Positions 1 through 7,791 are shown, numbered from the stretch's first letter. The stretch is 22,078 bases of DNA from Pseudolysinimonas_A sp044239695 (GCF_044239695.1 NZ_JBIIAW010000048.1:1-22078), one strand, 5' to 3'. The notes: generated from the letters alone by a model not told the origin. A program made the numbers and translations.

Positions 1-45
1 GGATGCCTCGCCGACATCTTCTCGGCACTCGAGCACCTCCGTTGA
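1..45 (+). CDS. Possible 3' end of an upstream gene (partial)
   Basis: In frame 1 the first 14 codons are open and end in TGA at 43-45. They read GCLADIFSALEHLR and mostly use the C- or G-ending codons normal for this genome (GCC, GAC, ATC, TTC, CTC, GAG, CAC). Base composition becomes less coding-like straight after the stop. The fragment is too short to assign a family. Against it, frame 2 (open to 133) and a minus-strand frame starting near 125 are also open here, so this call rests only on codon use. Confidence 0.3.
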   Translation, partial: GCLADIFSALEHLR

Positions 46-148
46 CTTTCCGTTTTCGGGAGGATTCGGTGGCGAGCCCCTGATTCGGACCACGCCCGTC
101 ACGCCCGACCACTTCACCACCACAATCTCCTGAAAACGGAAAGCCGAC
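41..148. repeat. Long inverted repeat with internal short direct repeats
   Basis: Arms at 46-62 and 127-143 are inverted copies of CTTTCCGTTTTCnGGAG with one mismatch in 17 bases. The match extends to 41-62 against 127-148 with three mismatches, all transitions. As RNA, two of those mismatches would be G-U pairs. The roughly 64-nt centre holds GATTCGG twice (63-69, 82-88) and a near-perfect tandem CACGCCCG (91-98, 100-107). The right arm covers the -35 area of the DUF4032 promoter. The segment may be an operator pair, a terminator-like hairpin of the upstream gene or a small inverted-repeat element. The sequence alone does not decide. Confidence 0.7.
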
Positions 149-157
149 CCGGCGTCC

Positions 158-163
158 TAGGCT
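158..163 (+). promoter_or_regulatory. -10 element of the DUF4032-MMPL operon (leaderless)
   Basis: TAGGCT matches the actinobacterial TAnnnT -10 form and ends 6 nt before the GTG at 170. Transcription is therefore expected to begin at the start codon. No Shine-Dalgarno sequence precedes that GTG. The -35 position is occupied by the right arm of the inverted repeat rather than a TTGACA-like hexamer. Confidence 0.6.
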
Positions 164-169
164 CATCGG

Positions 170-1456
170 GTGAGCTCCGCCGCCCTGTCGATCACCTCGG
201 CCGTCCCCGACCCGGCCCTGCTCGACCTGCCGTGGGATCTGCCGCTCGAGCTGTGGCCCGACGAGACGATCGCGGCGCTGCCGAAGGGCATCTCGCGGCA
301 CCTCGTACGCTTCGTCCGCCTCGGCGAGCATGTGCTCGCGGTCAAGGAGACGACCGAGGAGATGGCGCAGCGCGAGTACGACCTGCTGCGCACCCTCAAC
401 CGTCTCGACATGCCGTGCGTCGAGCCGGTCGCCGTCATCACCAACCGCACGGCGGCCGACGGCGAAGCGCTCGCGCCGGTGCTGGTCACCCGGCACCTGC
501 GGTTCTCGCTCCCCTACCGCGCGATCTACTCGCAGTCGCTGCGCCCCGACACGGCGACGCGGCTCGTCGACGCCCTCGCGGTGCTGCTCGCCCGCCTCCA
601 CGTCGCCGGCTTCTTCTGGGGTGACGTGTCGCTGTCGAACACCCTGTTCCGACGGGATGCCGGCGCGTTCGCGGCCTACCTCGTCGACGCCGAGACCGGG
701 AAGCTCCACGACGGCCGGCTGAGTGACGGCCAGCGCGACCAGGACCTCGAGATCGGCCGCATCAACATCGCCGGCGAGCTGCTCGACCTCCAGGCCGGCG
801 GCAAGCTCGACGAGGACGTCGACCCCGTCACCGTCGCCGACCGCATCGTCGCCTCGTATCGCGAGCTGTGGACCGAGCTCACGGCATCCGAGTCGTTCCC
901 GGAGAGCGAGCGCTGGCGCATCGCCCGTCGCGTCGAACGCCTCAACGAGCTCGGTTTCGACATCGAAGAGCTCGCGATCAGCCGCGACGAGACCGGCGCG
1001 AAGGTGCGCATCCAACCGAAGGTCGTGGATGCCGGCCACCACTCCCGCCGCCTGCTGCGGCTCACCGGGCTCGACGCCGGGGAGAACCAGGCCCGGCGCC
1101 TGCTCAACGACCTCGACGCCTACCGCACGTCGGGCGGCCGGGAGGGCGGCGACGAGGAGGAGGTCGCCCACGAGTGGCTCGCGCGGGTGTTCGAACCCGT
1201 CGTGCGCTCCATCCCGCGGGAGCTGCGCGGCAAGCTCGAACCCGCCGAGGTGTTCCACCAACTGCTCGAGCACCGCTGGTACCGCTCGCAGGACGAGAAG
1301 CGCAACGTGCCGCTCGCCGAGGCGCTCACCTCCTACATCGACACCGTGCTGCGCCACCGTCGCGACGAAATGACCGTCGTCGGCCCGGCGACGGGGTCGT
1401 TCGCGGCGATCACCGCCCCGACGGGCGTGATCGAGAACTGGCGCGACAAGGTCTGA
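170..1456 (+). CDS. DUF4032 protein with kinase-like N-terminal domain
   Basis: This 428-residue, predicted soluble protein starts with GTG; the start is set by the adjoining -10 element. Residues about 40-180 look like a lipopolysaccharide-kinase (WaaP/RIO-like) phosphotransferase fold. Visible elements are Lys59 in LAVKE, Glu69 in QREYD, a catalytic-loop motif GDVSLSN with Asp152 and Asn157, and Asp173 in LVDAET as the DFG-type metal ligand. The rest, about 190-428, matches the DUF4032 region known from actinobacteria, whose role is not established. It ends 5 bp before an MMPL transporter gene, so the two are probably co-transcribed. All residues needed for ATP use seem present, but the substrate is unknown. 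Family assignment is from memory of the motif pattern; kinase activity is inference. Confidence 0.8.
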   Translation: MSSAALSITSAVPDPALLDLPWDLPLELWPDETIAALPKGISRHLVRFVRLGEHVLAVKETTEEMAQREYDLLRTLNRLDMPCVEPVAVITNRTAADGEALAPVLVTRHLRFSLPYRAIYSQSLRPDTATRLVDALAVLLARLHVAGFFWGDVSLSNTLFRRDAGAFAAYLVDAETGKLHDGRLSDGQRDQDLEIGRINIAGELLDLQAGGKLDEDVDPVTVADRIVASYRELWTELTASESFPESERWRIARRVERLNELGFDIEELAISRDETGAKVRIQPKVVDAGHHSRRLLRLTGLDAGENQARRLLNDLDAYRTSGGREGGDEEEVAHEWLARVFEPVVRSIPRELRGKLEPAEVFHQLLEHRWYRSQDEKRNVPLAEALTSYIDTVLRHRRDEMTVVGPATGSFAAITAPTGVIENWRDKV

Positions 1457-1461
1457 CGGCG

Positions 1462-3663
1462 ATGACCGACTCCCCCGCCCCCCGCGGCGCCCTCGCTCGA
1501 CTCAGCGGGGCCTCCGCGCGCCATCCGTTCCGCACCCTCGCCGCCTGGGCCGTCGTGCTCGGAACGGCGATCGCCGTCGCGCTCGTCGGGGTCACCGGCG
1601 AGGACCTGTTCGACCGGCTCGGCAGCGACGGCGGCTCTTGGTCGAACGGGGAGAGCGCGGAAGCCGACGACCTCCTGGCGGGCACGGATGCCGAGAGCGC
1701 GACGCTGCTCGTGCACGGGCTCGACGTCGCCGATCCCGTGTTCGGCGCGATCGTCGAGGACCTCGGCGAACGGATCGCCGAGATCCCCGACGCGACGCTC
1801 GGCAACCCCCTGGCGCTTCCCCTGCTCCCCGACGGCGGCCGCGACCCGCGCGTGGCCGGCCTCTTCGCCGAGGACGGCGACGGTGTGCTGCTCGTCGCGG
1901 AGGTTCCCGCCGGCGGCGACATCGACGGCGTCATCCACGAGCTGCGCGAAGCCGCCGACGACATCCGGGATGCCTCTCCCGCGGCGATCGCCGAGGTCGG
2001 CAGTTCCGACCTGCTGGTGGAGTCGATCATCGCGACCTCGGAGAGCGACCTCCAACGAGGCGAAGCGGTCGCGCTGCCGATCGCGCTGCTGGTGATGCTC
2101 GTCGTGTTCGGCGGTTTCCTCGCCGCCGGGATGCCGCTGCTGGGTGCGATCGTGTCGATCCTCGGCGGCCTCGGCGCGCTCTTCGGGTTCACCCATCTGC
2201 TCGACGTCAACACCACCGTCGTGAACGTCGTCACCGCCGTCGGGCTCGGCCTCTCGATCGACTACGGACTGCTCATCGTGTCGCGATTCCGCGAGGAGTA
2301 CCGCCAGGATGCCGGAGAACGCACCCGCGAGCACCGCCTCGCCGCGATCGTGCGCACCGCGGAAACGGCCGGACGCACGGTCGCCTACTCGGGCACCGTG
2401 TTCGCGATCGCCGGCCTCGGTCTGCTGTTCTTCGAACCCGACATCGTCAAGGCGATCGGTCTCGGGGCGCTGTCGGTCACCGTGATCTCGATCGCGTCCG
2501 CGCTGACCCTGCTCCCCGCTCTGCTCGCGCTCAGCGGCGAGCGGCTCGCACGCCCCGGACTGCTCACGCGTCTCCCCGGCGTCGGCCGACTGCTCACGCG
2601 CTTCGGCGATGTCGCGCCCGACGAGGGCTTCTTCTCGAAGCTGACCCGTCGCATCCAGCGCCATCCCGCGATCATCACCCTCGGGGCGTTCGCCGTCCTG
2701 CTGCTGCTCGCGGCACCGGCGCTGGGGCTGCGGCTGGCGAACACCGCGGTCGACTCGATCCCGGTCTCCTCCGACCAGTACCCGTTCGTGACGACGCTCA
2801 CCGAGGAGTTCCCGCAGGCCGCCGATCCCCGTGTCTCGCTCGTCATCCGCACCGAGGACGACGCCCTCACCTGGGCCGCCGACGTGGAGCGCCTGCCGAA
2901 CGTCGAGTCGGTCGGCATCCCGATCGCGGTGAACGACGTCTGGCAGACCTCCGTGGTCGTCGAGAGCAAGACCGGCAGCGGCGTCGTGCGCGCGATCCGC
3001 GCCGAGCCGCCCGCCTTCGAGCACTGGGTGACGGGAGCGGATGCCCGCACCGTCGACTTCTCCGAATCGCTGACCAGCGGCATCCCGTGGGCGGCCGGGG
3101 TGATCTCACTCGGCACCGTGCTGCTGCTCTTCCTGATGACGGGGTCGCTCGTCATCCCGCTCAAGGCGCTGCTCGCGAGCGCGCTGTCGCTCGGCGCCTC
3201 GATCGGCCTGCTCGTCTGGGGCTTCCAGGACGGCGCGTTCGCCGGGCTCATGGGCTTCGACCCCGCGAACGTCTACGGCGTCGACACCCTCGTGGTGCTG
3301 CTGACCTTCGTCTTCGGCTTCGGGCTGGCGATGGACTACGAGATGTTCATCCTGTCGCGCGTGAAAGAACGCCGCGACGCCGGCGCCTCCGACACCGAGG
3401 CGATCGCGCTCGGGTTGCAGCGTTCGGGTCGCATCATCACCTCGGCGGCGCTCATCATCATCGTCGTGTTCGCCGGCTTCGCGACCGGGGATCTCATGAT
3501 CATCAAGCAGCTCGGTGTCGCGCTCGCGTTCGCCGTGCTGCTGGATGCCACGATCGTGCGCTGCCTGCTCGTGCCCGCGTTCATGACCTGGCAGCGTCGC
3601 ATCCTGTGGTGGGCGCCGCGTCCGCTGAAGCGCCTGCACGCGCGCTTCGGGTTGTCGGACTGA
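1462..3663 (+). CDS. MMPL/RND family transporter
   Basis: The 733-residue protein is an integral membrane transporter with the two-fold repeat of the MMPL (RND) superfamily. Residues about 26-44 form the first helix, followed by an extracytoplasmic domain to about 195. Two helix bundles each carry the signature Asp-Tyr pair of the proton relay: Asp267-Tyr268 in LSIDYG and Asp625-Tyr626 in LAMDYE. A second large loop lies at about 425-540. Family members export lipids, siderophores or other hydrophobic compounds with proton motive force; the substrate here is unknown. ATG at 1462 is chosen because it follows the DUF4032 stop by 5 bp and begins a typical N-terminus. The same frame is open back to 868, inside the previous gene, and that extension is spurious. 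The gene meets rlmB tail to tail with 1 bp between stops. Confidence 0.92.
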   Translation: MTDSPAPRGALARLSGASARHPFRTLAAWAVVLGTAIAVALVGVTGEDLFDRLGSDGGSWSNGESAEADDLLAGTDAESATLLVHGLDVADPVFGAIVEDLGERIAEIPDATLGNPLALPLLPDGGRDPRVAGLFAEDGDGVLLVAEVPAGGDIDGVIHELREAADDIRDASPAAIAEVGSSDLLVESIIATSESDLQRGEAVALPIALLVMLVVFGGFLAAGMPLLGAIVSILGGLGALFGFTHLLDVNTTVVNVVTAVGLGLSIDYGLLIVSRFREEYRQDAGERTREHRLAAIVRTAETAGRTVAYSGTVFAIAGLGLLFFEPDIVKAIGLGALSVTVISIASALTLLPALLALSGERLARPGLLTRLPGVGRLLTRFGDVAPDEGFFSKLTRRIQRHPAIITLGAFAVLLLLAAPALGLRLANTAVDSIPVSSDQYPFVTTLTEEFPQAADPRVSLVIRTEDDALTWAADVERLPNVESVGIPIAVNDVWQTSVVVESKTGSGVVRAIRAEPPAFEHWVTGADARTVDFSESLTSGIPWAAGVISLGTVLLLFLMTGSLVIPLKALLASALSLGASIGLLVWGFQDGAFAGLMGFDPANVYGVDTLVVLLTFVFGFGLAMDYEMFILSRVKERRDAGASDTEAIALGLQRSGRIITSAALIIIVVFAGFATGDLMIIKQLGVALAFAVLLDATIVRCLLVPAFMTWQRRILWWAPRPLKRLHARFGLSD

Positions 3664-3664
3664 G

Positions 3665-4669
3665 CTACTTCTTCGCGGCTCTGAGCTTCGCGATCTCGTA
3701 GAGGCTCACCGAGACGGCGATGCCGGCGTTGAGCGACTCGGTGTCGGACGAGATCGGGATGCTGACGACCGCGTCGCAGGTCTCGGTGACGAGTCGCGAC
3801 AGGCCCTTGCCCTCGCTGCCGACGACGAGCACGATCGGCTGCTTCGCGAGTTCGAGCCCGGGCAGCGACACGTCGCCGCCGCCGTCGAGGCCGAGCACGA
3901 AGACGCCGCGGGACTTCAGCTCCTTGAGCGTCTGGGTGAGGTTCGACGCCATCGCGACCGGGATCCGGGAGGCGGCGCCGGCCGACGTCTTCCAGGCGGA
4001 TGCCGTCATCCCGACGCTCCGACGCTGCGGCACGATCGCGCCCTGGCCGCCGAACGCGGCGATCGAGCGCACGATCGCACCGAGGTTGCGCGGGTCGGTG
4101 ATGCCGTCGAGGGCGACGAGCAGCGGCACCTGCCCGCGGCTCTCGATCTTGTCGAGCAGCTCGAGCGGGTGCGCGTATTCGTACGCCGGCACCTTGAGCG
4201 CGATCCCCTGGTGCACGGAGTCGGGGCCCGACATCCGATCGATCTCCTGACGCATCACCTCGAGCACCGGGATGTTGCGCTTCGCCGCGAGGGAGAGCGA
4301 CTCCTTGACGCGGTCGTCCATCTCCAGGCGCGTCGCGATGTAGAGCGTCGTGGCGGGGATCTTCGCGCGCAGGGCTTCGACGACCGAGTTGCGGCCGGTG
4401 ACCACTTCGGCGTCGCCCTCCTTCTTCGGAGCGCGGCGCTGCTGCGCCGGCTTGCCGGCCCCACCGTCGGCGCCGCCCTTGTTGTACTTCGAGCGGGCAG
4501 CCTCGAGACGCTCCTGCGCGGCCTTCCGCTTGCCGGCGACGTGCCAGCTGCGGTCGGTCGCCTTGGGCGTCGGGCCCTTCCCCTCGAGCTTCTGCCGACC
4601 GTGACCGCCGGTGCCGACCGTCGGACCCTTCTTGTTGCCGCGTGCTCCGGGACGTCCGGGCTTGACCAT
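3665..4669 (-). CDS. rlmB: 23S rRNA 2'-O-ribose methyltransferase, TrmH/SpoU family
   Basis: The 334-residue protein is an SPOUT methyltransferase that should methylate a ribose in 23S rRNA with S-adenosylmethionine, by analogy with RlmB (G2251 in E. coli numbering). Visible parts are a substrate-binding domain beginning VTGRNSVVEAL and the three SPOUT motifs: DPRNLGAIVRS, LVVGSEGKGLS, and IPISSDTESLNAGIAVSV with its SLN core. The first 80 or so residues are a basic, Gly/Lys-rich disordered extension, which makes it longer than the E. coli enzyme (about 243 residues) and probably helps bind RNA. The start ATG overlaps the cysS stop in a TGATG junction, so translation is likely coupled to cysS. 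The cysS-rlmB order is common in actinobacteria. Confidence 0.93.
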   Translation of the reverse strand: MVKPGRPGARGNKKGPTVGTGGHGRQKLEGKGPTPKATDRSWHVAGKRKAAQERLEAARSKYNKGGADGGAGKPAQQRRAPKKEGDAEVVTGRNSVVEALRAKIPATTLYIATRLEMDDRVKESLSLAAKRNIPVLEVMRQEIDRMSGPDSVHQGIALKVPAYEYAHPLELLDKIESRGQVPLLVALDGITDPRNLGAIVRSIAAFGGQGAIVPQRRSVGMTASAWKTSAGAASRIPVAMASNLTQTLKELKSRGVFVLGLDGGGDVSLPGLELAKQPIVLVVGSEGKGLSRLVTETCDAVVSIPISSDTESLNAGIAVSVSLYEIAKLRAAKK

Positions 4670-6078
4670 CAGATACTCCATTTCGGGCCGGTGGGGGTGT
4701 CTTCGAGAACGACCCCGGCCGCGGCCAACGTGTCGCGGACCCGATCGGCCGCGGCGAAATCCTTGCTCGATCGGGCGGCTTCGCGCTCCCCGATCAGCTG
4801 TTCGACGAGCGAGCCGAGCACGGCATCCGCCGCTGCCCCCTGTGTCGAGACGGTCCATTCTGCCGGGTCGAGCCCGAGAACTCCCAGCATGGCGAGTGCC
4901 TCGGCCCGCAGGCGGGCCGCCCGGGCGACATCGCCGGCATCGAGGGCGGCGTTGCCCTGCCGCACCGTCTCGTGCAGCACCCCGAGCGCCTGCGGCACCC
5001 CGAGGTCGTCGTCCATCGCCATCGCGAACGCGTCGGGCACCGGCAACGCGCCGGTCTGCTCGACCTCGGGCGTCGCCTCGACGGCCGCCGCCGCCCGCGC
5101 GAGGAACCCCTCGATGCGGGAGTACGCCGCCTCGGCTTCGACGAGGGATCCGGGGTGGTAGTCGATCGACGAGCGGTAGTGCGCGCTGCCGAGGTAGTAC
5201 CGCACGACGACCGGCCGTGCCGCCGCGAGGAACTCGGCCGCGTAGATCGAGTTGCCGAGCGACTTCGACATCTTCTGACCCTCGACGACGACGAGGCCGT
5301 TGTGCACCCAGTGCGTGGCGAAGGCATCCCCCGCCGCCGTGCTCTGCGCGAGCTCGTTCTCGTGGTGCGGGAAACGCAGGTCGAGCCCGCCCCCGTGGAT
5401 GTCGAACGCGGGTCCGAGGTACCGACGCGACATCGCGGAGCACTCGATGTGCCATCCCGGACGTCCCGGCCCCCAGGGCGAGTTCCACGACGCCGAGTCG
5501 GGCTCCCTGCGCTTGGTGCCCTTCCAGAGGGCGAAGTCGCGGGGGTCGCGCTTGCCGCGCGTCGCGGCGTCGGCGGAATCGGCCATGTCGTCGGGCCGCT
5601 GGTTGGTGAGCACTCCGTACTCCGACCAGGAGGCGACCGAGAAGAACACGTCGCCCGTGCCGTCGTCGGCGATGTACGCGTGGTCCTTCGCGATCAGTTC
5701 GGCGATCAGCTCCTGCATGCCGGGGATGCTCGCCGTGGCGCGCGGTTCGTAGGTCGGGGGCAGGATGCCCAGCGCCGTGTACCCGCGCGTGAACTCGAGC
5801 TCGACCCGGTAGGCGACGGCCCACCACGGCTCCTTCTCGGACGCGTTGTCGAGCACCTTGTCGTCGATGTCGGTGACGTTGCGCACGAAGGTCACGTCGA
5901 GTCCGCGGTAGGTGAACCACCGGCGCCAGAGGTCGTAGGCGAGGGCGCTGCGCAGGTGCCCGATGTGCGGGCTCGACTGCACCGTGGGACCGCAGACGTA
6001 CATCCCGACCTTCCCCGCCTCGCGCGGGGTGAAGTCGACGAGGGCCTGGGCCTTCGAGTCGTACAGTCGGATGCTCAC
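4669..6078 (-). CDS. cysS: Cysteinyl-tRNA synthetase
   Basis: This 469-residue class I aminoacyl-tRNA synthetase charges tRNA-Cys in the cytoplasm. It shows the zinc-ligand cysteine in MYVCGPTVQ, the HIGH motif as SPHIGHLRS, the zinc-site stretches GWHIECSAM and FPHHENELAQS, and the KMSKS loop as GQKMSKSLGN. A helical anticodon-binding region fills the last 150 or so residues. The length is normal. The GTG at 6078 is preferred because it begins the canonical SIRLYDS N-terminus and lies 6 nt downstream of a TACCCT -10 element. The frame stays open further upstream, but that part overlaps the divergent GNAT gene and is not coding. rlmB follows with a one-base overlap. Confidence 0.96.
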   Translation of the reverse strand: MSIRLYDSKAQALVDFTPREAGKVGMYVCGPTVQSSPHIGHLRSALAYDLWRRWFTYRGLDVTFVRNVTDIDDKVLDNASEKEPWWAVAYRVELEFTRGYTALGILPPTYEPRATASIPGMQELIAELIAKDHAYIADDGTGDVFFSVASWSEYGVLTNQRPDDMADSADAATRGKRDPRDFALWKGTKRREPDSASWNSPWGPGRPGWHIECSAMSRRYLGPAFDIHGGGLDLRFPHHENELAQSTAAGDAFATHWVHNGLVVVEGQKMSKSLGNSIYAAEFLAAARPVVVRYYLGSAHYRSSIDYHPGSLVEAEAAYSRIEGFLARAAAAVEATPEVEQTGALPVPDAFAMAMDDDLGVPQALGVLHETVRQGNAALDAGDVARAARLRAEALAMLGVLGLDPAEWTVSTQGAAADAVLGSLVEQLIGEREAARSSKDFAAADRVRDTLAAAGVVLEDTPTGPKWSI

Positions 6079-6084
6079 CGCCCA

Positions 6085-6090
6085 AGGGTA
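6085..6090 (-). promoter_or_regulatory. -10 element of cysS-rlmB (leaderless)
   Basis: On the minus strand TACCCT ends 6 nt before the cysS GTG, with no Shine-Dalgarno sequence between. This predicts a transcript starting at the start codon. The element lies only 10 bp from the oppositely oriented -10 of the GNAT gene. Confidence 0.6.
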
Positions 6091-6100
6091 CCCGGGCTCG

Positions 6101-6106
6101 TATTCT
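6101..6106 (+). promoter_or_regulatory. -10 element of the GNAT gene (leaderless)
   Basis: TATTCT ends 6 nt before the GTG at 6113. That spacing selects 6113 over upstream in-frame starts. Its -35 position would fall at about 6078-6083, on top of the cysS start, so the two divergent promoters cannot easily be occupied together. Confidence 0.6.
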
Positions 6107-6112
6107 CGTGAC

Positions 6113-6583
6113 GTGCCCGACCTCGTGTTCGCCGTCGACGACCTCGCCGGCTCCGCCACCCGCGCCCTCGTCGCCCACCACCTCGCGGGGATGCACGCGT
6201 CGAGTCCGGCCGAGAGCGTGTTCGCGCTCGACGTCGACGGGCTGCGGCATCCTGACGTCACGTTCTTCGCCGCGACGCTCGGTGACGAGGTGGTCGCGAT
6301 CGGCGCGCTGAAGCAGCTCGACCCGCAGAACGGCGAGCTGAAGTCGATGCGGGTCGCCGACGCGTATCTCGGCACGGGCGCCGGCCGCGCGATGCTGCGG
6401 CACCTGGTGGCCGAGGCCCGGACCCGCGGCATGAAGACCCTGTGGCTCGAGACCGGGAGCACCGAGGACTTCGTCCCCGCTCGTCGCCTCTACGAGGCGG
6501 AGGGGTTCGTCGAGTGCGGCCCCTTCGCCGATTACCGCGAGAACCCTTTCTCGGTCTTCATGACACTCTCGGTGGTCGAGTAG
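6113..6583 (+). CDS. GNAT family N-acetyltransferase
   Basis: The 156-residue protein is a single GNAT domain that would transfer an acetyl group from acetyl-CoA to an amine; the acceptor is not identifiable. Conserved parts are the beta-4 strand with ELKSMRVADAYLG, the pyrophosphate-binding loop around GTGAGRAML, and the C-terminal strand-helix with ETGSTEDFVPARRLYEAEGF. This layout resembles the small YsnE-like group. The last four codons and the stop (SVVE*) lie inside a palindromic intergenic repeat, so the native C-terminus may have been altered by the repeat. The gene is divergent from cysS and convergent with ispDF. Confidence 0.9.
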   Translation: MPDLVFAVDDLAGSATRALVAHHLAGMHASSPAESVFALDVDGLRHPDVTFFAATLGDEVVAIGALKQLDPQNGELKSMRVADAYLGTGAGRAMLRHLVAEARTRGMKTLWLETGSTEDFVPARRLYEAEGFVECGPFADYRENPFSVFMTLSVVE

Positions 6584-6610
6584 CGCGCAAAGCGCGCGTG
6601 TCGAGACCGG
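6571..6610. repeat. REP-like palindrome spanning the GNAT stop codon
   Basis: The core is a perfect stem GCGCGC (6583-6588), AAA loop, GCGCGC (6592-6597). It is flanked by GGTCGAG (6574-6580) and TCGAGACC (6601-6608), which form an imperfect outer stem. This pattern resembles a palindromic repeat I remember as common between genes in Microbacteriaceae; copy number here cannot be checked. It fills the convergent gap between the GNAT and ispDF genes and could act as a two-way terminator, though it has no U-tract. Confidence 0.7.
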
Positions 6611-6611
6611 C

Positions 6612-7775
6612 TCAGACGGATGCGGTGAGCAGCGCCGTCGCGAGCGCCGCGACCCCTTCGCCGCGACCGGTGAACCCGAGGCCGTCGGTCGTCGTCGCCC
6701 CGATCGTGACCGGCGCCCCGAGCAGCCCCGACAGCCGCGCCTCCAGTTCGCTGCGCCGCGGCGCGATCTTCGGGCGCACGCCGACGATCTGCACGGCGAC
6801 GTTGACGACCTCGAACCCGGCGCCGCGCACGAGCGCGAGGGTCTCGCGCACGAACACCTCGCTGGCGGCGTCGGCGAATCGCGGGTCGGCGGTGCCGAAG
6901 CGGCTGCCGAGATCGCCGAGTCCGGCGGCCGAGAGCAGGGCGTCGCAGATCGCGTGGAGCACGGCATCCCCGTCGCTGTGCCCGGCGAGACCCGGCTCGC
7001 CGCCCCAGTAGAGCCCGCCCAGCCAGAGCGGCGCCGACTCGTCGTAGGCGTGCACGTCGACGCCCGTCCCGACGCGGAGGCCGGCGGTCTGCGCCCCGAG
7101 GACGTTCTCGGCGCGGCGGAGGTCCCACGGGGTGGTGATCTTGAACGCGCGGGCCTCGCCCTCGACGGTGGACACCCGGTGGCCGGCGGCCGCGAAGAGG
7201 GCGGCGTCGTCGGTGTGGTCGTCCTGCGCCGCGGCATAGGCGACGGCGAGCTCCGCCCGCGGGAAGCCCTGCGGCGTCTGCACGTGCACGAGGTCGCTGC
7301 GGTCGACCGTGCCCAGCACCTCGGCGTCAGGTCCCACGCGCTTGATCGTGTCGGTCACCGGCAGCGCCGGGATGATCCCGCCCCCGGTCTCCCGCACGGC
7401 GCGCACGACGCGGTCGAACAGCAACGGCGGGGTGAGGGCGCGGGCGGCGTCGTGCACGAGCACCGTCGAGACGTCGGGGCTGAGCGCCGCGAGTCCGGCG
7501 GCGACCGAGGACTGGCGGGTCTCGCCCCCGACGACGACCGAGACCGAGGCGGATGCCGCTCCCGCGACACGGTCGGCGATCGAGCGGGCGGCGGCGAGAT
7601 GCGACGCGGGTGCGACGACGACGATCTGGGCGGGTTCGACGGACTCGAAGACCCCGTGCAGGGCGCGTTCGAGGATCGGCACGCCGCGCAGCGAGGCGAA
7701 CGCCTTCGGCTCGGGAGCACCCAGCCGGCTGCCGCTCCCCGCGGCGACGACGATGATCCCGAGCACCGGGGTCAT
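6612..7775 (-). CDS. ispDF: Bifunctional MEP cytidylyltransferase / MECDP synthase (IspD-IspF fusion)
   Basis: The 387-residue protein carries two steps of the non-mevalonate isoprenoid pathway. Residues 1 to about 225 are IspD, which joins CTP to methylerythritol phosphate, with the nucleotide-binding VVAAGSGSRLG loop near the N-terminus and VLVHDAARAL in the middle. Residues about 230-387 are IspF, which makes the cyclic diphosphate, with the metal-site GVDVHAY, the GHSDGDAVLHAICDALLSA stretch and the GLGFTGRGEG C-terminal signature. Many bacteria keep these as separate genes; here there is one frame with no internal stop. It starts 17 nt after the carD stop and is probably in the carD operon, with GGAG about 9 nt before the ATG as the likely ribosome site. 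Confidence 0.95.
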   Translation of the reverse strand: MTPVLGIIVVAAGSGSRLGAPEPKAFASLRGVPILERALHGVFESVEPAQIVVVAPASHLAAARSIADRVAGAASASVSVVVGGETRQSSVAAGLAALSPDVSTVLVHDAARALTPPLLFDRVVRAVRETGGGIIPALPVTDTIKRVGPDAEVLGTVDRSDLVHVQTPQGFPRAELAVAYAAAQDDHTDDAALFAAAGHRVSTVEGEARAFKITTPWDLRRAENVLGAQTAGLRVGTGVDVHAYDESAPLWLGGLYWGGEPGLAGHSDGDAVLHAICDALLSAAGLGDLGSRFGTADPRFADAASEVFVRETLALVRGAGFEVVNVAVQIVGVRPKIAPRRSELEARLSGLLGAPVTIGATTTDGLGFTGRGEGVAALATALLTASV

Positions 7776-7791
7776 CTTCTGTCGGCTCCGG

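Noticed and set aside
69..83. Four-codon frame after a GGGAGG site (GTG GCG AGC CCC TGA)
   Set aside because: Too short to support, and it lies in the loop of the inverted repeat; likely chance.
1..125. Minus-strand frame from a GTG near 125, preceded by AGGAG, running off the left edge
   Set aside because: Codon use is poor for this genome and it crosses both repeat segments; a divergent gene start cannot be excluded but is unsupported.
868..1461. Upstream extension of the MMPL frame
   Set aside because: It overlaps DUF4032 in another frame and reads as Arg/Pro-rich shadow sequence; the transporter begins at 1462.
4670..7237. Very long minus-strand frame continuing upstream of rlmB (about 1190 codons in total)
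   Set aside because: Beyond rlmB it runs through cysS and ispF in the wrong frame with no domain; it is a product of high GC.
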